Shown here one piece after another: positions 27,908 to 37,359 of a stretch of DNA of 64,000 bases. The stretch's first letter is position 1. Each line of letters opens with the position of its first letter. The notes below the pieces were generated by a model. It saw only the letters and a list, made by a program, of their open reading frames with translations. It had not been told where the DNA came from and did not search any database. Made by a program: the position numbers and the translations under genes. Source of the stretch: Lentisalinibacter salinarum (GTDB lineage: Bacteria > Pseudomonadota > Gammaproteobacteria > Steroidobacterales > Woeseiaceae); assembly GCF_040706555.1 (NCBI RefSeq), contig NZ_JAPDRH010000003.1, positions 496,001-560,000 of the forward strand, read 5' to 3'.

Positions 27908-30295
27908 ATGGCTCTACTCAGCGGATTCAAAACCGATCGCCTCATCGCCGATATCGTCGGCGCGGGCGATACGAATTCGCCGGCCGCCCAGAAAGCGGCC
28001 AGCAAGCTGAAGACCATGGGCCCGTCAGCCGTGCCCCGCGTGATCGATGCGCTGGCCAACAGCACCAAGCAGCAGACCATCCTGTTCGTCGAGGTGCTCG
28101 CCGAGCTGGCCGGCCCGAAGAGCCTGAAGCATTTCATCGAAGGACTCTCCGACGGCAACCAGCGGGTCGTCTCCGGGACGGCCTGGGCGTTGTCCAGCAC
28201 CCGCAACCTGAACCCGAACGACCTCCTCGCCCTGCTGGACGACGACGAGGTCTCCAAATCGGCCGTGATCGAGATACTGAACGTGCACAAGCGCAAGCTG
28301 AACGTGCGCGACCTGCTGACCAAGTCCTACGAACTCGAGCACAACGACAAGGCGGCGATCTTCAAGATCATCGACGACGTCGTCGACGAAGACATGGTGC
28401 CGGAGCTCATCGCGCGGCTCGAAGGCAAGGACCCCTTCGTCCGCATGCACCTCATCAACATCCTCGGCAAGTTCGGCCGGCCCGACGTCGCGGCGGCGCT
28501 GGAGCGGCAGCTGAAGAGCAACAACAAGATGATCCGGCAGGCGGCCGTGACCGCGCTGGCCCGCATGGACGGCGCGCAGAACGTCGAGCTGATCGCCACC
28601 CTGCTGCTGGACCCGGACTACGACGTGCAGACCAAGGCCGTGGACCTGCTGATCCGCATCAACGATCCCGCCACCGTGCGCCACCTCATCCCGGCATTGA
28701 AGGACGAGTCGGAATATCCCCGCCGCGCCGCGGTGGAGGTGCTGAACGAGATCGGCACGACGGACTCGGTGAAGGACCTGCTGCAGGCGCTCCAGGATGA
28801 CGACTGGTGGGTGCGCGCACGCGCCACCGACGCGCTGGCCAAGATCGGCGGGCCGAAGGTGATGAACGCCGCGCTGGCACTGATCCGGGACGAGGACCAG
28901 GAGATCCGCCGGGCCGCCATCGAGATCCTGAACGCCACCAAGGACGACAGCGCCGTCAAGCACCTGATCGAGGCCACGAAGGACCCGGACTGGTGGGTGC
29001 GCGAGCGAGCCGTGGACGCCCTGGCCGGCATCGGCAGCACGAAGGCGCTGCCGGCGCTCACCAAGATGCTCGGCCAGCACCCCAAGTCGGACGCCTCGGT
29101 GGTGCGCGCACTGTCGAAGATCGGCAATGCCACGGTGATCGAGAAGCTGCTGCCCATGCTGAACCGTCAGGAGCGCGAGATCCGGGTGGAGGCCATCAAG
29201 GCGATTGCCCACCTCGCGGACGAGTCCAAGGCCGAGCCCATCCGCAATTACCTGGAGAAGATGAAGCAGCTGGACGACTCGATCATCGTCAACACGGCGG
29301 ACAAGGCCATCAAGGAACTCGAGGCCCGCTTCTCGTCGGACGTGCGCCACCAGAATGTGAAGGCCGAGAAGCTGGCCGCCGAACCGGCGAAGACGCTGCT
29401 GATCGAGAACGAGGATATCCAGAGCATCATCGAGGACGTCGGCGGCAAGCAGCCGCTGGACATCTCCACGCTGGAGCCGGGCGACGTCATCGACGACCGC
29501 TATATCTTCGTCGAGAAGATCGGCAAGGGCGCCTTCGGCACGGTGCTGCTGATGCAGGACAAGGTCGTGGACGAGCGGCTGATCCTGAAGTTCCTGAACC
29601 CGAACGTCTCCTCGGACGAGGAGATGATGAAGCGCTTCGTCCACGAGCTCCGGTTCTCGCGCAAGATCACCCATCCGAACGTCATCCGCATCTACGACTT
29701 CCTGAGCGTGCAGGGCCTGTACGCCATCTCCATGGAGTATTTCCCGTCCCACACGCTGGGGGCCGAGATCGCGGCGCAGAAACCGATGCCGTTCGCCAAG
29801 GCGCTGAAGTTCGCCAAGGACATCGCAACGGGCATGATGGTGGCCCACGAGGCCGGCGTCATCCACCGCGACCTGAAGCCCGCCAACATCCTCATCAACG
29901 AGGAGGGCATCCTGAAGATCGTGGACTTCGGCGTGGCGGCGGCGGCCACCGCGGGAGACACGCAGCTCACGAAGACCGGCTACGTGATCGGCTCGCCGAA
30001 GTACATGGCGCCGGAGCAGATCCTCGGCAAGCGGGTGGACGAGAAGGCGGACATCTACAGCCTGGGCGTCATGATCTACGAGATGCTGACCGGCACGCCG
30101 CCCTATACCCGGGGCGACCACATGTCCGTGATGTACCAGCACGTCCAGGGCAAGGCCCGCAAGTGCCAGGAGGTCAATCCGAAGATTCCCGACGACCTGG
30201 CCGCTCTCGTCAATCGCACGATGTCCGTGGACAAGAACAAGCGCCACCCCTCCATGGCCGAGCTGAGGGACGAACTCGAAGCCATCGAGCTCTGA
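27908..30295 (+). CDS. HEAT-repeat Ser/Thr protein kinase (eukaryotic-like)
   Basis: A 795-residue fusion of an N-terminal HEAT/armadillo-like helical-repeat region (about residues 25-475, ten or so units; clearest are the repeats with DWWVR near 299 and 361) with a C-terminal eukaryotic-type kinase domain (about 530-793). The kinase is predicted active: GKGAFGTV loop 539-546, ATP lysine K561, helix-C E580, catalytic HRDLKPAN with D655, DFG at 673-675, and APE at 701-703. No membrane segment is seen, so it is likely cytosolic. Two PilT-family retraction ATPases begin 91 bases later on the same strand, suggesting a role in pilus retraction or twitching control. Substrate unknown. Confidence 0.88.
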   Translation: MALLSGFKTDRLIADIVGAGDTNSPAAQKAASKLKTMGPSAVPRVIDALANSTKQQTILFVEVLAELAGPKSLKHFIEGLSDGNQRVVSGTAWALSSTRNLNPNDLLALLDDDEVSKSAVIEILNVHKRKLNVRDLLTKSYELEHNDKAAIFKIIDDVVDEDMVPELIARLEGKDPFVRMHLINILGKFGRPDVAAALERQLKSNNKMIRQAAVTALARMDGAQNVELIATLLLDPDYDVQTKAVDLLIRINDPATVRHLIPALKDESEYPRRAAVEVLNEIGTTDSVKDLLQALQDDDWWVRARATDALAKIGGPKVMNAALALIRDEDQEIRRAAIEILNATKDDSAVKHLIEATKDPDWWVRERAVDALAGIGSTKALPALTKMLGQHPKSDASVVRALSKIGNATVIEKLLPMLNRQEREIRVEAIKAIAHLADESKAEPIRNYLEKMKQLDDSIIVNTADKAIKELEARFSSDVRHQNVKAEKLAAEPAKTLLIENEDIQSIIEDVGGKQPLDISTLEPGDVIDDRYIFVEKIGKGAFGTVLLMQDKVVDERLILKFLNPNVSSDEEMMKRFVHELRFSRKITHPNVIRIYDFLSVQGLYAISMEYFPSHTLGAEIAAQKPMPFAKALKFAKDIATGMMVAHEAGVIHRDLKPANILINEEGILKIVDFGVAAAATAGDTQLTKTGYVIGSPKYMAPEQILGKRVDEKADIYSLGVMIYEMLTGTPPYTRGDHMSVMYQHVQGKARKCQEVNPKIPDDLAALVNRTMSVDKNKRHPSMAELRDELEAIEL

Positions 30296-30386
30296 CACCG
30301 CCGCCGCACTGGTCATCCGTGCCGTTAGGCCATAGCATAGGGCTGCGCGGGCCGAACGCACCCGCATGATACGAGCAGGCGCAGAC

Positions 30387-31481
30387 ATGGCACGCATAGA
30401 CGCATTCCTGAAACTCGGCCTGGCCCAGGGCTGCTCCGACGTCCATCTGGCGGTGGGTGTGCCGCCGATGCTGCGCATGCACGGCGACCTCATGCCGATC
30501 AAGTTTCGCGAACTCTCCGACACCGAGCTCGACACCTACGTGGCCGAGATCCTGACCAAGTCCCAGCTGGACAAATTCGAGAGCGGCCACGATCTCGACT
30601 TCTCCTACGTCAGCGAGGACGGCGGTCGCTTCCGCGTCAACCTGTTCCGCAAGGACACGGGCATCGGCGCGACGTTCCGCCACATACCCACAGACATCCC
30701 GACGATGGAGTCGCTGGACCTGCCGCCGGTGATCGAGAAATTCTGCGACTACCACCAGGGCATGGTGCTGGTGACCGGCTCCACCGGCACGGGCAAGTCG
30801 ACCACGCTCGCCTCCATGATCGACCACCTGAACCGGCACCGGAACCTGAACATCATCAGCCTGGAAGACCCCATCGAGTTCGTGCACCCGAGCAAGAACT
30901 GCCAGGTCATCCAGCGGGAGCTCGGCACCCACCTGACGAGCTTCGCCGACGGCGTGCGCTCGGCCATGCGCGAGGACCCGGACGTGATCCTCGTGGGCGA
31001 GCTGCGAGACGCCGAGACCATCAGCATGGCCATGACGGCGGCCGAGACAGGCCATCTCGTGCTGGGCACGCTGCACACCACCGGCGCGGTGAAGACCATC
31101 GACCGCATGATCGACGCGCTGCCGGGCGAGTTGCGGGAGCAGACCAAGAGCTTCCTGGCCCAGAGCCTGAACGCCGTGGTCACCCAGGTGCTGGTGAAGA
31201 CGCCGGACGGACGGGGACGCAAGGCCGTGCTGGAGATACTCATCAACACGAAGGCCATCTCCAACCTCGTCATGAGCGACCAGACCCACCAGATCCCGGC
31301 CCAGCTGCAGACCGGCCGCGATCTCGGCATGCAGACCATGGACCAGGCGCTGCTGGAGGCCATCGAGGCCAAGGCCATCGACCCGGACGATGCGTTCCGT
31401 TTCGCCCACGACAAGAAGCGCTTCCAGCGATTCGTGACCAACACGGACGTGCTGCCGAAGCTCGACATCGCGACCTCGTGA
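30387..31481 (+). CDS. PilT-family type IV pilus retraction ATPase (paralogue 1)
   Basis: A 364-residue hexameric secretion-type ATPase. The N-terminal PAS-like domain begins SDVHLAVGVPP; Walker A GSTGTGKST is at 131-139, the Asp box is LEDPIEF, and Walker B DVILVGELRD and HxxxGT-type H boxes follow. ATG 30387 yields the family N-terminus; ATG 30366 adds seven residues. It is similar to both PilT and PilU; the DLHL-equivalent is DVHL, and I cannot assign it firmly. It lies between the HEAT-kinase and a second PilT paralogue, in what looks like one operon. Confidence 0.88.
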   Translation: MARIDAFLKLGLAQGCSDVHLAVGVPPMLRMHGDLMPIKFRELSDTELDTYVAEILTKSQLDKFESGHDLDFSYVSEDGGRFRVNLFRKDTGIGATFRHIPTDIPTMESLDLPPVIEKFCDYHQGMVLVTGSTGTGKSTTLASMIDHLNRHRNLNIISLEDPIEFVHPSKNCQVIQRELGTHLTSFADGVRSAMREDPDVILVGELRDAETISMAMTAAETGHLVLGTLHTTGAVKTIDRMIDALPGELREQTKSFLAQSLNAVVTQVLVKTPDGRGRKAVLEILINTKAISNLVMSDQTHQIPAQLQTGRDLGMQTMDQALLEAIEAKAIDPDDAFRFAHDKKRFQRFVTNTDVLPKLDIATS

Positions 31482-31488
31482 GCGGCCG

Positions 31489-32571
31489 ATGAGTACGGAG
31501 ACCGCAAGCGCGAACCTGATCGACCCCTACCTGCGCGAGGCGCTGGAGCGGGACGGCTCCGACCTGCACTTCCTGGCCATGGACCCGCCGCGCGTGCGCG
31601 TCTACGGCAACCTCAACGAGTTGCGGGACGAGCGGCTGGAGCCCGCGCACGTGCAGGAGGCGCTCTACCAGATCATGAGCGGCGTCGCCCAGAAGCATTT
31701 CGAGGCCGAAGACGCCGTGGATTTTGCCTACGAGGTGCCGGGGCTGGCCCGTTTCCGCGTCAACGCCTTCCGCCACCTCAACGGCATCGGCGCCGTGCTG
31801 CGCGCCATCCCCACCGAGGCCAGGACGCTGGACGATCTCGCCATGCCTGACGTGGTGAAGAACCTCTGCCGCCAGACCCAGGGCATGATCCTCGTCACGG
31901 GCAAGACCGGCTCGGGCAAATCCACCACGCTGGCCGCGATGATCGACGCGATCAACCTGCGCCTGAAGGGCCACATCCTCACCATCGAGGACCCGATCGA
32001 GTTCGTGCACCAGCGCAAGGGCTGCCTGATCAGCCAGCGCGAAGTGGGTGTGCACAGCCCGTCGTTCGCCGACGCCCTGCACTCGGCCCTGCGCGAAGAC
32101 CCGGACGTGATCCTGGTGGGCGAGCTGCGCGATCTCGAGACCATCAGCATCGCGGTGACGGCGGCCGAGATGGGTATCCTGGTCATGGGCACGCTGCACA
32201 CCAACGGCGCCGCCCAGACCATCGACCGCATGATCAACGCTTTCCCCCACGACAAGCAGGCGCACATCCGCACCATGCTCTCGACCTCGCTGCGCGGCGT
32301 GATCTCCCAGCAGCTCGTGCCCACGAAGGGCAAGCCGGGCCGGGTGGCGGCGCTCGAGATCATGGTGAATACGCCTGCCATCAGCAACCTGATTCGCCAG
32401 GGCAAGATCGATCAGCTCGAAAACGCCATGCAGAGCGGCGGGGCCATGGGCATGAAGACCATGGATACCGCCCTGCGCGAACTCTACGAGCGGCGTTTCA
32501 TCAGCGGCAGGGAGGCCTACCAGAAGGCCATCAACAAGTCCAAGTTCGAGCCGATGAAGGACGAGAACTGA
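31489..32571 (+). CDS. PilT-family type IV pilus retraction ATPase (paralogue 2)
   Basis: A 360-residue ATPase closely related to the preceding gene, starting 7 bases after it. SDLHFLAMDPPR near the N-terminus, Walker A GKTGSGKST at 138-146, TIEDPIEFVH, Walker B DVILVGELRD. Its C-terminal part (TPAISNLIRQGK, AMGMKTMD) is closer to classical PilT than that of paralogue 1, so the pair may be a PilT/PilU-like arrangement. ATG 31489 lies at the family N-terminus. Confidence 0.9.
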   Translation: MSTETASANLIDPYLREALERDGSDLHFLAMDPPRVRVYGNLNELRDERLEPAHVQEALYQIMSGVAQKHFEAEDAVDFAYEVPGLARFRVNAFRHLNGIGAVLRAIPTEARTLDDLAMPDVVKNLCRQTQGMILVTGKTGSGKSTTLAAMIDAINLRLKGHILTIEDPIEFVHQRKGCLISQREVGVHSPSFADALHSALREDPDVILVGELRDLETISIAVTAAEMGILVMGTLHTNGAAQTIDRMINAFPHDKQAHIRTMLSTSLRGVISQQLVPTKGKPGRVAALEIMVNTPAISNLIRQGKIDQLENAMQSGGAMGMKTMDTALRELYERRFISGREAYQKAINKSKFEPMKDEN

Positions 32572-32612
32572 GCCGACCCGGCCTACCCGCCGCCCGCCCG
32601 CTGCCGTGCCTC

Positions 32613-32621
32613 TGGCATAAT
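32613..32621 (+). promoter_or_regulatory. Candidate extended -10 promoter of metG
   Basis: TGGCATAAT (TGn plus CATAAT) lies 28 bases upstream of the metG ATG, within the same TGGCATAATCC sequence found before the HEAT-kinase. No -35 consensus is evident, in keeping with an extended -10 promoter. Motif-level prediction. Confidence 0.35.
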
Positions 32622-32649
32622 CCCTGCCTCCCCAGGAAGACACTCCGAA

Positions 32650-34671
32650 ATGGCCGAACAACGCCGCAAGCTACTCGTTACCAGCGCCCTGCCCTACGCC
32701 AACGGCTCCATCCACCTGGGCCATCTCGTGGAGTACCTGCAGACCGACATCTGGGTGCGCTTTCAGAAGCACCGCGGGCACGATTGCCGCTACGTCTGCG
32801 CCACCGATGCCCACGGCACGCCCACCATGATCCGCGCCCGTCGGGACGGCATCAGCCCCGAGACGCTGGTGGAGCGCATGACGGCCGAGCACGAGCGCGA
32901 CTTCGGCGACTTCCAGATCGAGTTCGACAACTACTACTCGACCCACACGCCGGAGAACGAGGCCATCGTCACCGACATGTACGAGCGGCTGCAGGAAGCC
33001 GGCTACATCTACACCGAGGTGGTCAACCAGGCCTATGACGAGAAGGAGGGCATGTTCCTCCCGGACCGCTTCGTGCGCGGCGAATGCCCGGTGTGCGGCG
33101 CGCCCGACCAGCACGGCGACAACTGCGAGGCCTGCGGCAGCACCTACACGCCCCGGGACCTGAAGAATCCCGTCTCGATCCTCTCGAACACCGCCCCGGT
33201 GTACCGGGACAGCGAGCACTACTTCTTCCGCCTCTCCCGCTTCGAGGATTTCCTGCGCCGCTGGATGGCCGCCTCCCAGCTCGACTCCGGCGTGGTACGC
33301 AAGCTGGAGGAGTGGTTCGACAAGGGCCTGCAGGACTGGGACATCTCCCGTGATGCGCCCTACTTCGGCTTCCGCATCCCGGGTACCGAAGACAAATACT
33401 TCTACGTCTGGCTGGACGCGCCCGTGGGCTACATGGCGAGCTTCCGCAACCTGGCCGACCGGGAGGGGCTCGATTTCGACGCCTGGTGGGGCGCCGATGC
33501 CGATGGCGAGCTCTATCACTTCATCGGCAAGGACATCGTGTATTTCCACGCGCTGTTCTGGCCGGCCGTGCTGCACGGCTCCGGCTACCGCACGCCGGAT
33601 GGCGTGTTCGCCCACGGCTTCCTCACCGTCAACGGCGAGAAGATGTCGAAGTCCCGGGGCACGTTCGTCAATGCCCGCACCTATCTCGCCCACCTGGCGC
33701 CTGAATATCTGCGCTACTACTACGCGGCGAAACTCGGCCCGGGCACCGACGACATCGATCTCAGCCTGGACGACTTCGTGGCCCGGGTGAACTCCGACCT
33801 GGTGGGCAAGCTGGTGAACATCGCCAGCCGCTGCTCGGGCTTCATCACGAAGCACTTCGACGGCGAGCTGGCCGCCGAGCTGCCAGACCCGGCGCTCTAC
33901 GCCGAATTCGCCGCCCGCGGCGAGGACATCGCCGCCCGCTACGAGGCGCGGGAGTTCGGCCATGCCATGCGCGAGATCATGGCGCTGGCGGACCGGGCCA
34001 ACCAGTACATCGACACTCACAAACCCTGGATACTGGCGAAGGACGCCGAGCGGCTGCCCGAGGTCCGGGGCATCTGTACCCAGGGCCTGAACCTGTTCCG
34101 CATGCTGATGGTCTGGCTCCAGCCGGTGCTGCCACAACTGGCGGCGAGGGCCGCGGAGCAGTTCCGCGAGGACGAATGGTCCTGGGACGACGCGGTCCGG
34201 CCGCTACTCGGCAGGGCCATCGAACGCTACGAACCCCTGATCACACGCATCGATCGCAAACAGGTGGACGCCATGATCGACGACTCGCGCCAGGGCGGCG
34301 ACAGCGACGCGGCAAAGAAAACCGAGCCCGCAGCGCCCGAGAACGACGAGATCACTATCGACGACTTCATGAAGGTGGACCTCCGCGTGGCCCGGATCCT
34401 GAAGGCCGAGCACGTGGAGGGCGCCGACAAGCTGCTGCGCCTCACACTCGACACCGGCAGCGGCGAGAAGACCGTTTTCGCCGGCATCAAGTCGGCCTAT
34501 GACGCCGCGGCGCTGGAGGGCCGGCTGACGGTGCTGGTCGCCAACCTGAAACCGCGCAAGATGCGCTTCGGCACCTCGGAGGGAATGGTGCTGGCCGCCG
34601 GCCCGGGGGGCGAGGACATCTTCCTGCTCTCGCCGGACGACGGCGCCGAGCCCGGCATGCGCGTCAAGTAG
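32650..34671 (+). CDS. metG: Methionyl-tRNA synthetase
   Basis: 673-residue class I synthetase. The HIGH motif is HLGH near 23-26, zinc-binding CPVCGAPDQHGDNCEAC lies in the connective peptide, KMSKSRGT forms the KMSKS loop, and a C-terminal EMAP-like tRNA-binding domain (about 570-673) occurs as in dimeric E. coli MetRS. The ATG 32650 is a clear start. A hairpin overlaps its stop codon and rnfA follows after 63 bases. Confidence 0.97.
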   Translation: MAEQRRKLLVTSALPYANGSIHLGHLVEYLQTDIWVRFQKHRGHDCRYVCATDAHGTPTMIRARRDGISPETLVERMTAEHERDFGDFQIEFDNYYSTHTPENEAIVTDMYERLQEAGYIYTEVVNQAYDEKEGMFLPDRFVRGECPVCGAPDQHGDNCEACGSTYTPRDLKNPVSILSNTAPVYRDSEHYFFRLSRFEDFLRRWMAASQLDSGVVRKLEEWFDKGLQDWDISRDAPYFGFRIPGTEDKYFYVWLDAPVGYMASFRNLADREGLDFDAWWGADADGELYHFIGKDIVYFHALFWPAVLHGSGYRTPDGVFAHGFLTVNGEKMSKSRGTFVNARTYLAHLAPEYLRYYYAAKLGPGTDDIDLSLDDFVARVNSDLVGKLVNIASRCSGFITKHFDGELAAELPDPALYAEFAARGEDIAARYEAREFGHAMREIMALADRANQYIDTHKPWILAKDAERLPEVRGICTQGLNLFRMLMVWLQPVLPQLAARAAEQFREDEWSWDDAVRPLLGRAIERYEPLITRIDRKQVDAMIDDSRQGGDSDAAKKTEPAAPENDEITIDDFMKVDLRVARILKAEHVEGADKLLRLTLDTGSGEKTVFAGIKSAYDAAALEGRLTVLVANLKPRKMRFGTSEGMVLAAGPGGEDIFLLSPDDGAEPGMRVK

Positions 34672-34697
34672 CGCCGATCGCCTGAAGGCGTCGGCGC
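34671..34697 (+). terminator. Stem-loop overlapping the metG stop
   Basis: GCGCCGATCGCC (34671-34682), TGAA loop (34683-34686) and GGCGTCGGCGC (34687-34697) form an 11-pair stem with a single bulged T at 34678. It starts on the last base of the metG TAG. No poly-T run follows; it may act as an imperfect terminator or mRNA 3' stabiliser before rnfA. Confidence 0.45.
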
Positions 34698-34734
34698 GAG
34701 CCTCTACAATAGCGGGACACTCGGGGTCCCGGAC

Positions 34735-35316
34735 ATGACCGATCTTCTCCTGATCATCGTCGCCACGGTACTGGTCAACAACTTCGTTCTCGTGAAGTTC
34801 CTCGGCCTGTGCCCGTTCATGGGCGTCTCCACGCGGGTGGAGCCCGCCGCCGGCATGGCCCTCGCCACCGGCTTCGTGCTCACGCTGTCGTCGGCGGTCA
34901 GCTACCTGGCCGAGACCTGGATACTCGTGCCCTTCGGGCTGGAGTATCTGCGCACCCTGGCCTTCATCCTCGTCATCGCCTGCATGGTGCAGTTCACCGA
35001 GATCATGGTGCGGCGCCTGAGCCCCCTGCTGCACCGGGTGCTCGGCATCTACCTGCCGCTGATCACCACCAACTGCGCAGTGCTGGGCGTGGCCCTCCTG
35101 AATACCCGTCAGGCGGAGAGTTTCGCCCAGTCGGTCGCCTACGGCCTCGGCGCGGCGGCCGGTTTCGCGCTGGTGCTGGTGCTGTTCGCGGAGATCCGCG
35201 GGCGCCTGGCGACCGCGCCGGTGCCCGCCGCCTTCCGCGGCGCGGCCATCGGGCTGGTCACGGCGGGCATCATGTCGCTGGCCTTCATGGGCTTCTCCGG
35301 TTTCGCGGGGCTCTGA
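34735..35316 (+). CDS. rnfA: Rnf electron-transport complex subunit A
   Basis: A 193-residue inner-membrane protein with six helices, RnfA/RsxA, a core subunit of the Rnf NADH:ferredoxin (or SoxR-reducing) complex. NNFVLVKFLGLCPFMGVS, near the N-terminus, and ITTNCAVLGVALL are characteristic. First of a complete rnfA-B-C-D-G-E operon. A TACAAT at 34705-34710 is a possible -10. Confidence 0.96.
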   Translation: MTDLLLIIVATVLVNNFVLVKFLGLCPFMGVSTRVEPAAGMALATGFVLTLSSAVSYLAETWILVPFGLEYLRTLAFILVIACMVQFTEIMVRRLSPLLHRVLGIYLPLITTNCAVLGVALLNTRQAESFAQSVAYGLGAAAGFALVLVLFAEIRGRLATAPVPAAFRGAAIGLVTAGIMSLAFMGFSGFAGL

Positions 35317-35319
35317 CGC

Positions 35320-35835
35320 ATGCTCGGCGCCGTACTCACGCTCGCGATCCCGGCCTTCGCCGCCGGCTTCGGCCTGGCCTGGGCGGCACGGCGGCTGCCG
35401 GCTGACGAGGAGCCGCTGGTCGAGCGCATCGACGCGATACTGCCCCAGACCCAGTGCGCCCAGTGCGGCTACCCCGGCTGCCGCCCCTATGCCCGGGCGA
35501 TCGCAGACGGCAGCGCCGAGATCAACCAGTGCCCGCCCGGCGGCGAGCAGACCATCCATGCGCTGGCGGAACTGCTGGGACGAGAGGCGCTGCCCCTGGA
35601 TCCGGCCCGCGGCACCGAGCCCGAACCCCGGGTGGCGGTCATCCGGGAGGCCGAGTGCATCGGCTGCGCCCGCTGTCTGCCGGCCTGCCCCGTGGATGCC
35701 ATCGTCGGCGCGCCCCAGTACCTGCATACCGTGATCGAGCGCGAGTGCACGGGTTGCGAGCTGTGCCTGGATCCGTGTCCGGTGGACTGTATCGACCTGG
35801 TGCCCGTCCGCCCGCCGCCGGGCGGCGGCTCATGA
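35320..35835 (+). CDS. rnfB: Rnf electron-transport complex subunit B
   Basis: A 171-residue iron-sulfur protein with an N-terminal membrane anchor (1-22). It has the Fe-S-type four-Cys domain with CAQCGYPGC and a downstream cysteine (QCPPGG), followed by two 4Fe-4S ferredoxin motifs, CIGCARCLPACP and CTGCELCLDPCP. Start ATG is 3 bases after the rnfA stop; its stop overlaps rnfC. Confidence 0.95.
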   Translation: MLGAVLTLAIPAFAAGFGLAWAARRLPADEEPLVERIDAILPQTQCAQCGYPGCRPYARAIADGSAEINQCPPGGEQTIHALAELLGREALPLDPARGTEPEPRVAVIREAECIGCARCLPACPVDAIVGAPQYLHTVIERECTGCELCLDPCPVDCIDLVPVRPPPGGGS

Positions 35836-37355
35836 CCGCGCCGACGGAAGGCCTGTCGCGCCTGCACGGCGGGCTCCGCCTGCCTGCGCAGAAGGCGCGC
35901 TCCACCGGCGCACCCATCCGGGAGGCGGCCGTGCCGGCGCGCCTGATCATGCCGCTCGGCGGCAAGGCCGGTTCTCTCGCCCGACCGCTGGTCGCCGCGG
36001 GAGACCGGGTGGCCCGGGGCCAGCGCATCGCCGAAGGCCGTCCGCCGGTCAGCGCCAACGTGCATGCCGCCTCGTCCGGGACCGTCGCCGCCATCGAGGA
36101 CCGGCCGGTGCCGGCGCGGGACGGGGCGACGCTGCCCTGCATCCTGATCGATACGGACGGCGACGACCGCCTCCACGAGGACTGCCGCCCCCTGCCGGAC
36201 TCCGTCACCCGCGACCCGGCCGCACTCGCCGGCGCCGTCGAGGCGGCAGGCATCCTCGGACTGGGGGGCGCGGCCTATCCGACGGCGCCAAAGCTTGCCG
36301 AGGGGCTGGGACAAGGCCTGGAGGCGCTGATACTGAACGGCGCCGAGTGCGAGCCCTGTATCAGCTGCGACGACCGGCTGATGCGGGAGCAGGCCGCCGA
36401 CATCGTCGCCGGCGCCCGTCTGATGCTGACCATCGTCGGCATCCGCGAATGCATCGTGGCCATCGAGAGCGACAAGCCCGAGGCCTGGCAGGCCATGAAG
36501 GCCGCCGTCGCAGACGCGCCGGAGGGCATCCGGCTGGTCCAGCTGCCCACGGTTTATCCCTCCGGGGGCGAGGATCAGCTGGTCAGGCTGCTGACCGGCC
36601 GGGAGGTCCCGAGCGGCGGCCTGCCCACCGACGTCGGCTACCTGGTCCACAACGTGGGCACCGCCGAGGCCGTAGCGCGCCTCGCCGCCAGCGGCGAACC
36701 CCTCGTCAGCCGGGTGGTCACCGTCACCGGCGAGGGGATCGCCGAGCCGGGCAACTACCGGGTGCGGCTCGGGACGCCGATCGCCGAACTGGCGCTCGCC
36801 GCCGGCGGCTACACGGAGCAGGCCGCCTGCCTGATCATGGGCGGTCCGATGACCGGGGTGTCGCTGCCTCACGACGACTTCCCGGTGGGCGGCGCGACCA
36901 ACTGTCTGCTGTTCACGCGCGAGCCGCCTGCCGTCTCCGGCGAACCGGAGCGCCCCTGCATACGCTGTGGCGAGTGCGCCCGGGTCTGTCCGGTGCGGCT
37001 GCAGCCCCAACAGCTCCATCGCCACGCCGGCCACGGCGGCCCCGCCGATGAGCAGGCCCTGGCCCTGTTCGGGCTCGACGACTGCATCGAATGCGGCTGC
37101 TGCGACCTGGTGTGCCCGAGTCACATCCCGCTCACCGGGAGTTTCCGCCGGGCCAAGGCAGCACTGCGGCTGAAGGCCCATGAGCGGCGCAAGGCCGAGC
37201 GGGCACGGCACCGCTTCGAGGCCCGGGAGCGGCGGCTCTCCGAGCGCCAGCAGGCCGCCAGGGAACGCCAGGAGGACGTCCGGCGCCAGGCCGGCGCCGA
37301 GGCGATACGGGAGATCCTCGAACGCCGCCGCAGCGGCCGCGACGACGAGGGCTGA
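35832..37355 (+). CDS. rnfC: Rnf electron-transport complex subunit C
   Basis: A 507-residue NADH-binding subunit with N-terminal RnfC barrel, a Rossmann-like FMN/NADH domain (GLGGAAYPTAPK; LILNGAECEPC) and two 4Fe-4S clusters in CIRCGECARVCP and CIECGCCDLVCP. The charged helical tail (from about 440) is shorter than the long repeat tail of E. coli RsxC (740 aa). ATGA overlap with rnfB. Confidence 0.95.
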   Translation: MTAPTEGLSRLHGGLRLPAQKARSTGAPIREAAVPARLIMPLGGKAGSLARPLVAAGDRVARGQRIAEGRPPVSANVHAASSGTVAAIEDRPVPARDGATLPCILIDTDGDDRLHEDCRPLPDSVTRDPAALAGAVEAAGILGLGGAAYPTAPKLAEGLGQGLEALILNGAECEPCISCDDRLMREQAADIVAGARLMLTIVGIRECIVAIESDKPEAWQAMKAAVADAPEGIRLVQLPTVYPSGGEDQLVRLLTGREVPSGGLPTDVGYLVHNVGTAEAVARLAASGEPLVSRVVTVTGEGIAEPGNYRVRLGTPIAELALAAGGYTEQAACLIMGGPMTGVSLPHDDFPVGGATNCLLFTREPPAVSGEPERPCIRCGECARVCPVRLQPQQLHRHAGHGGPADEQALALFGLDDCIECGCCDLVCPSHIPLTGSFRRAKAALRLKAHERRKAERARHRFEARERRLSERQQAARERQEDVRRQAGAEAIREILERRRSGRDDEG

Positions 37356-37359
37356 GACG

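Noticed and set aside
32613..32621. TGGCATAATCC strings as an insertion or repeat element
   Set aside because: Only 11 bases shared with no flanking similarity; promoter-like explanation is sufficient.
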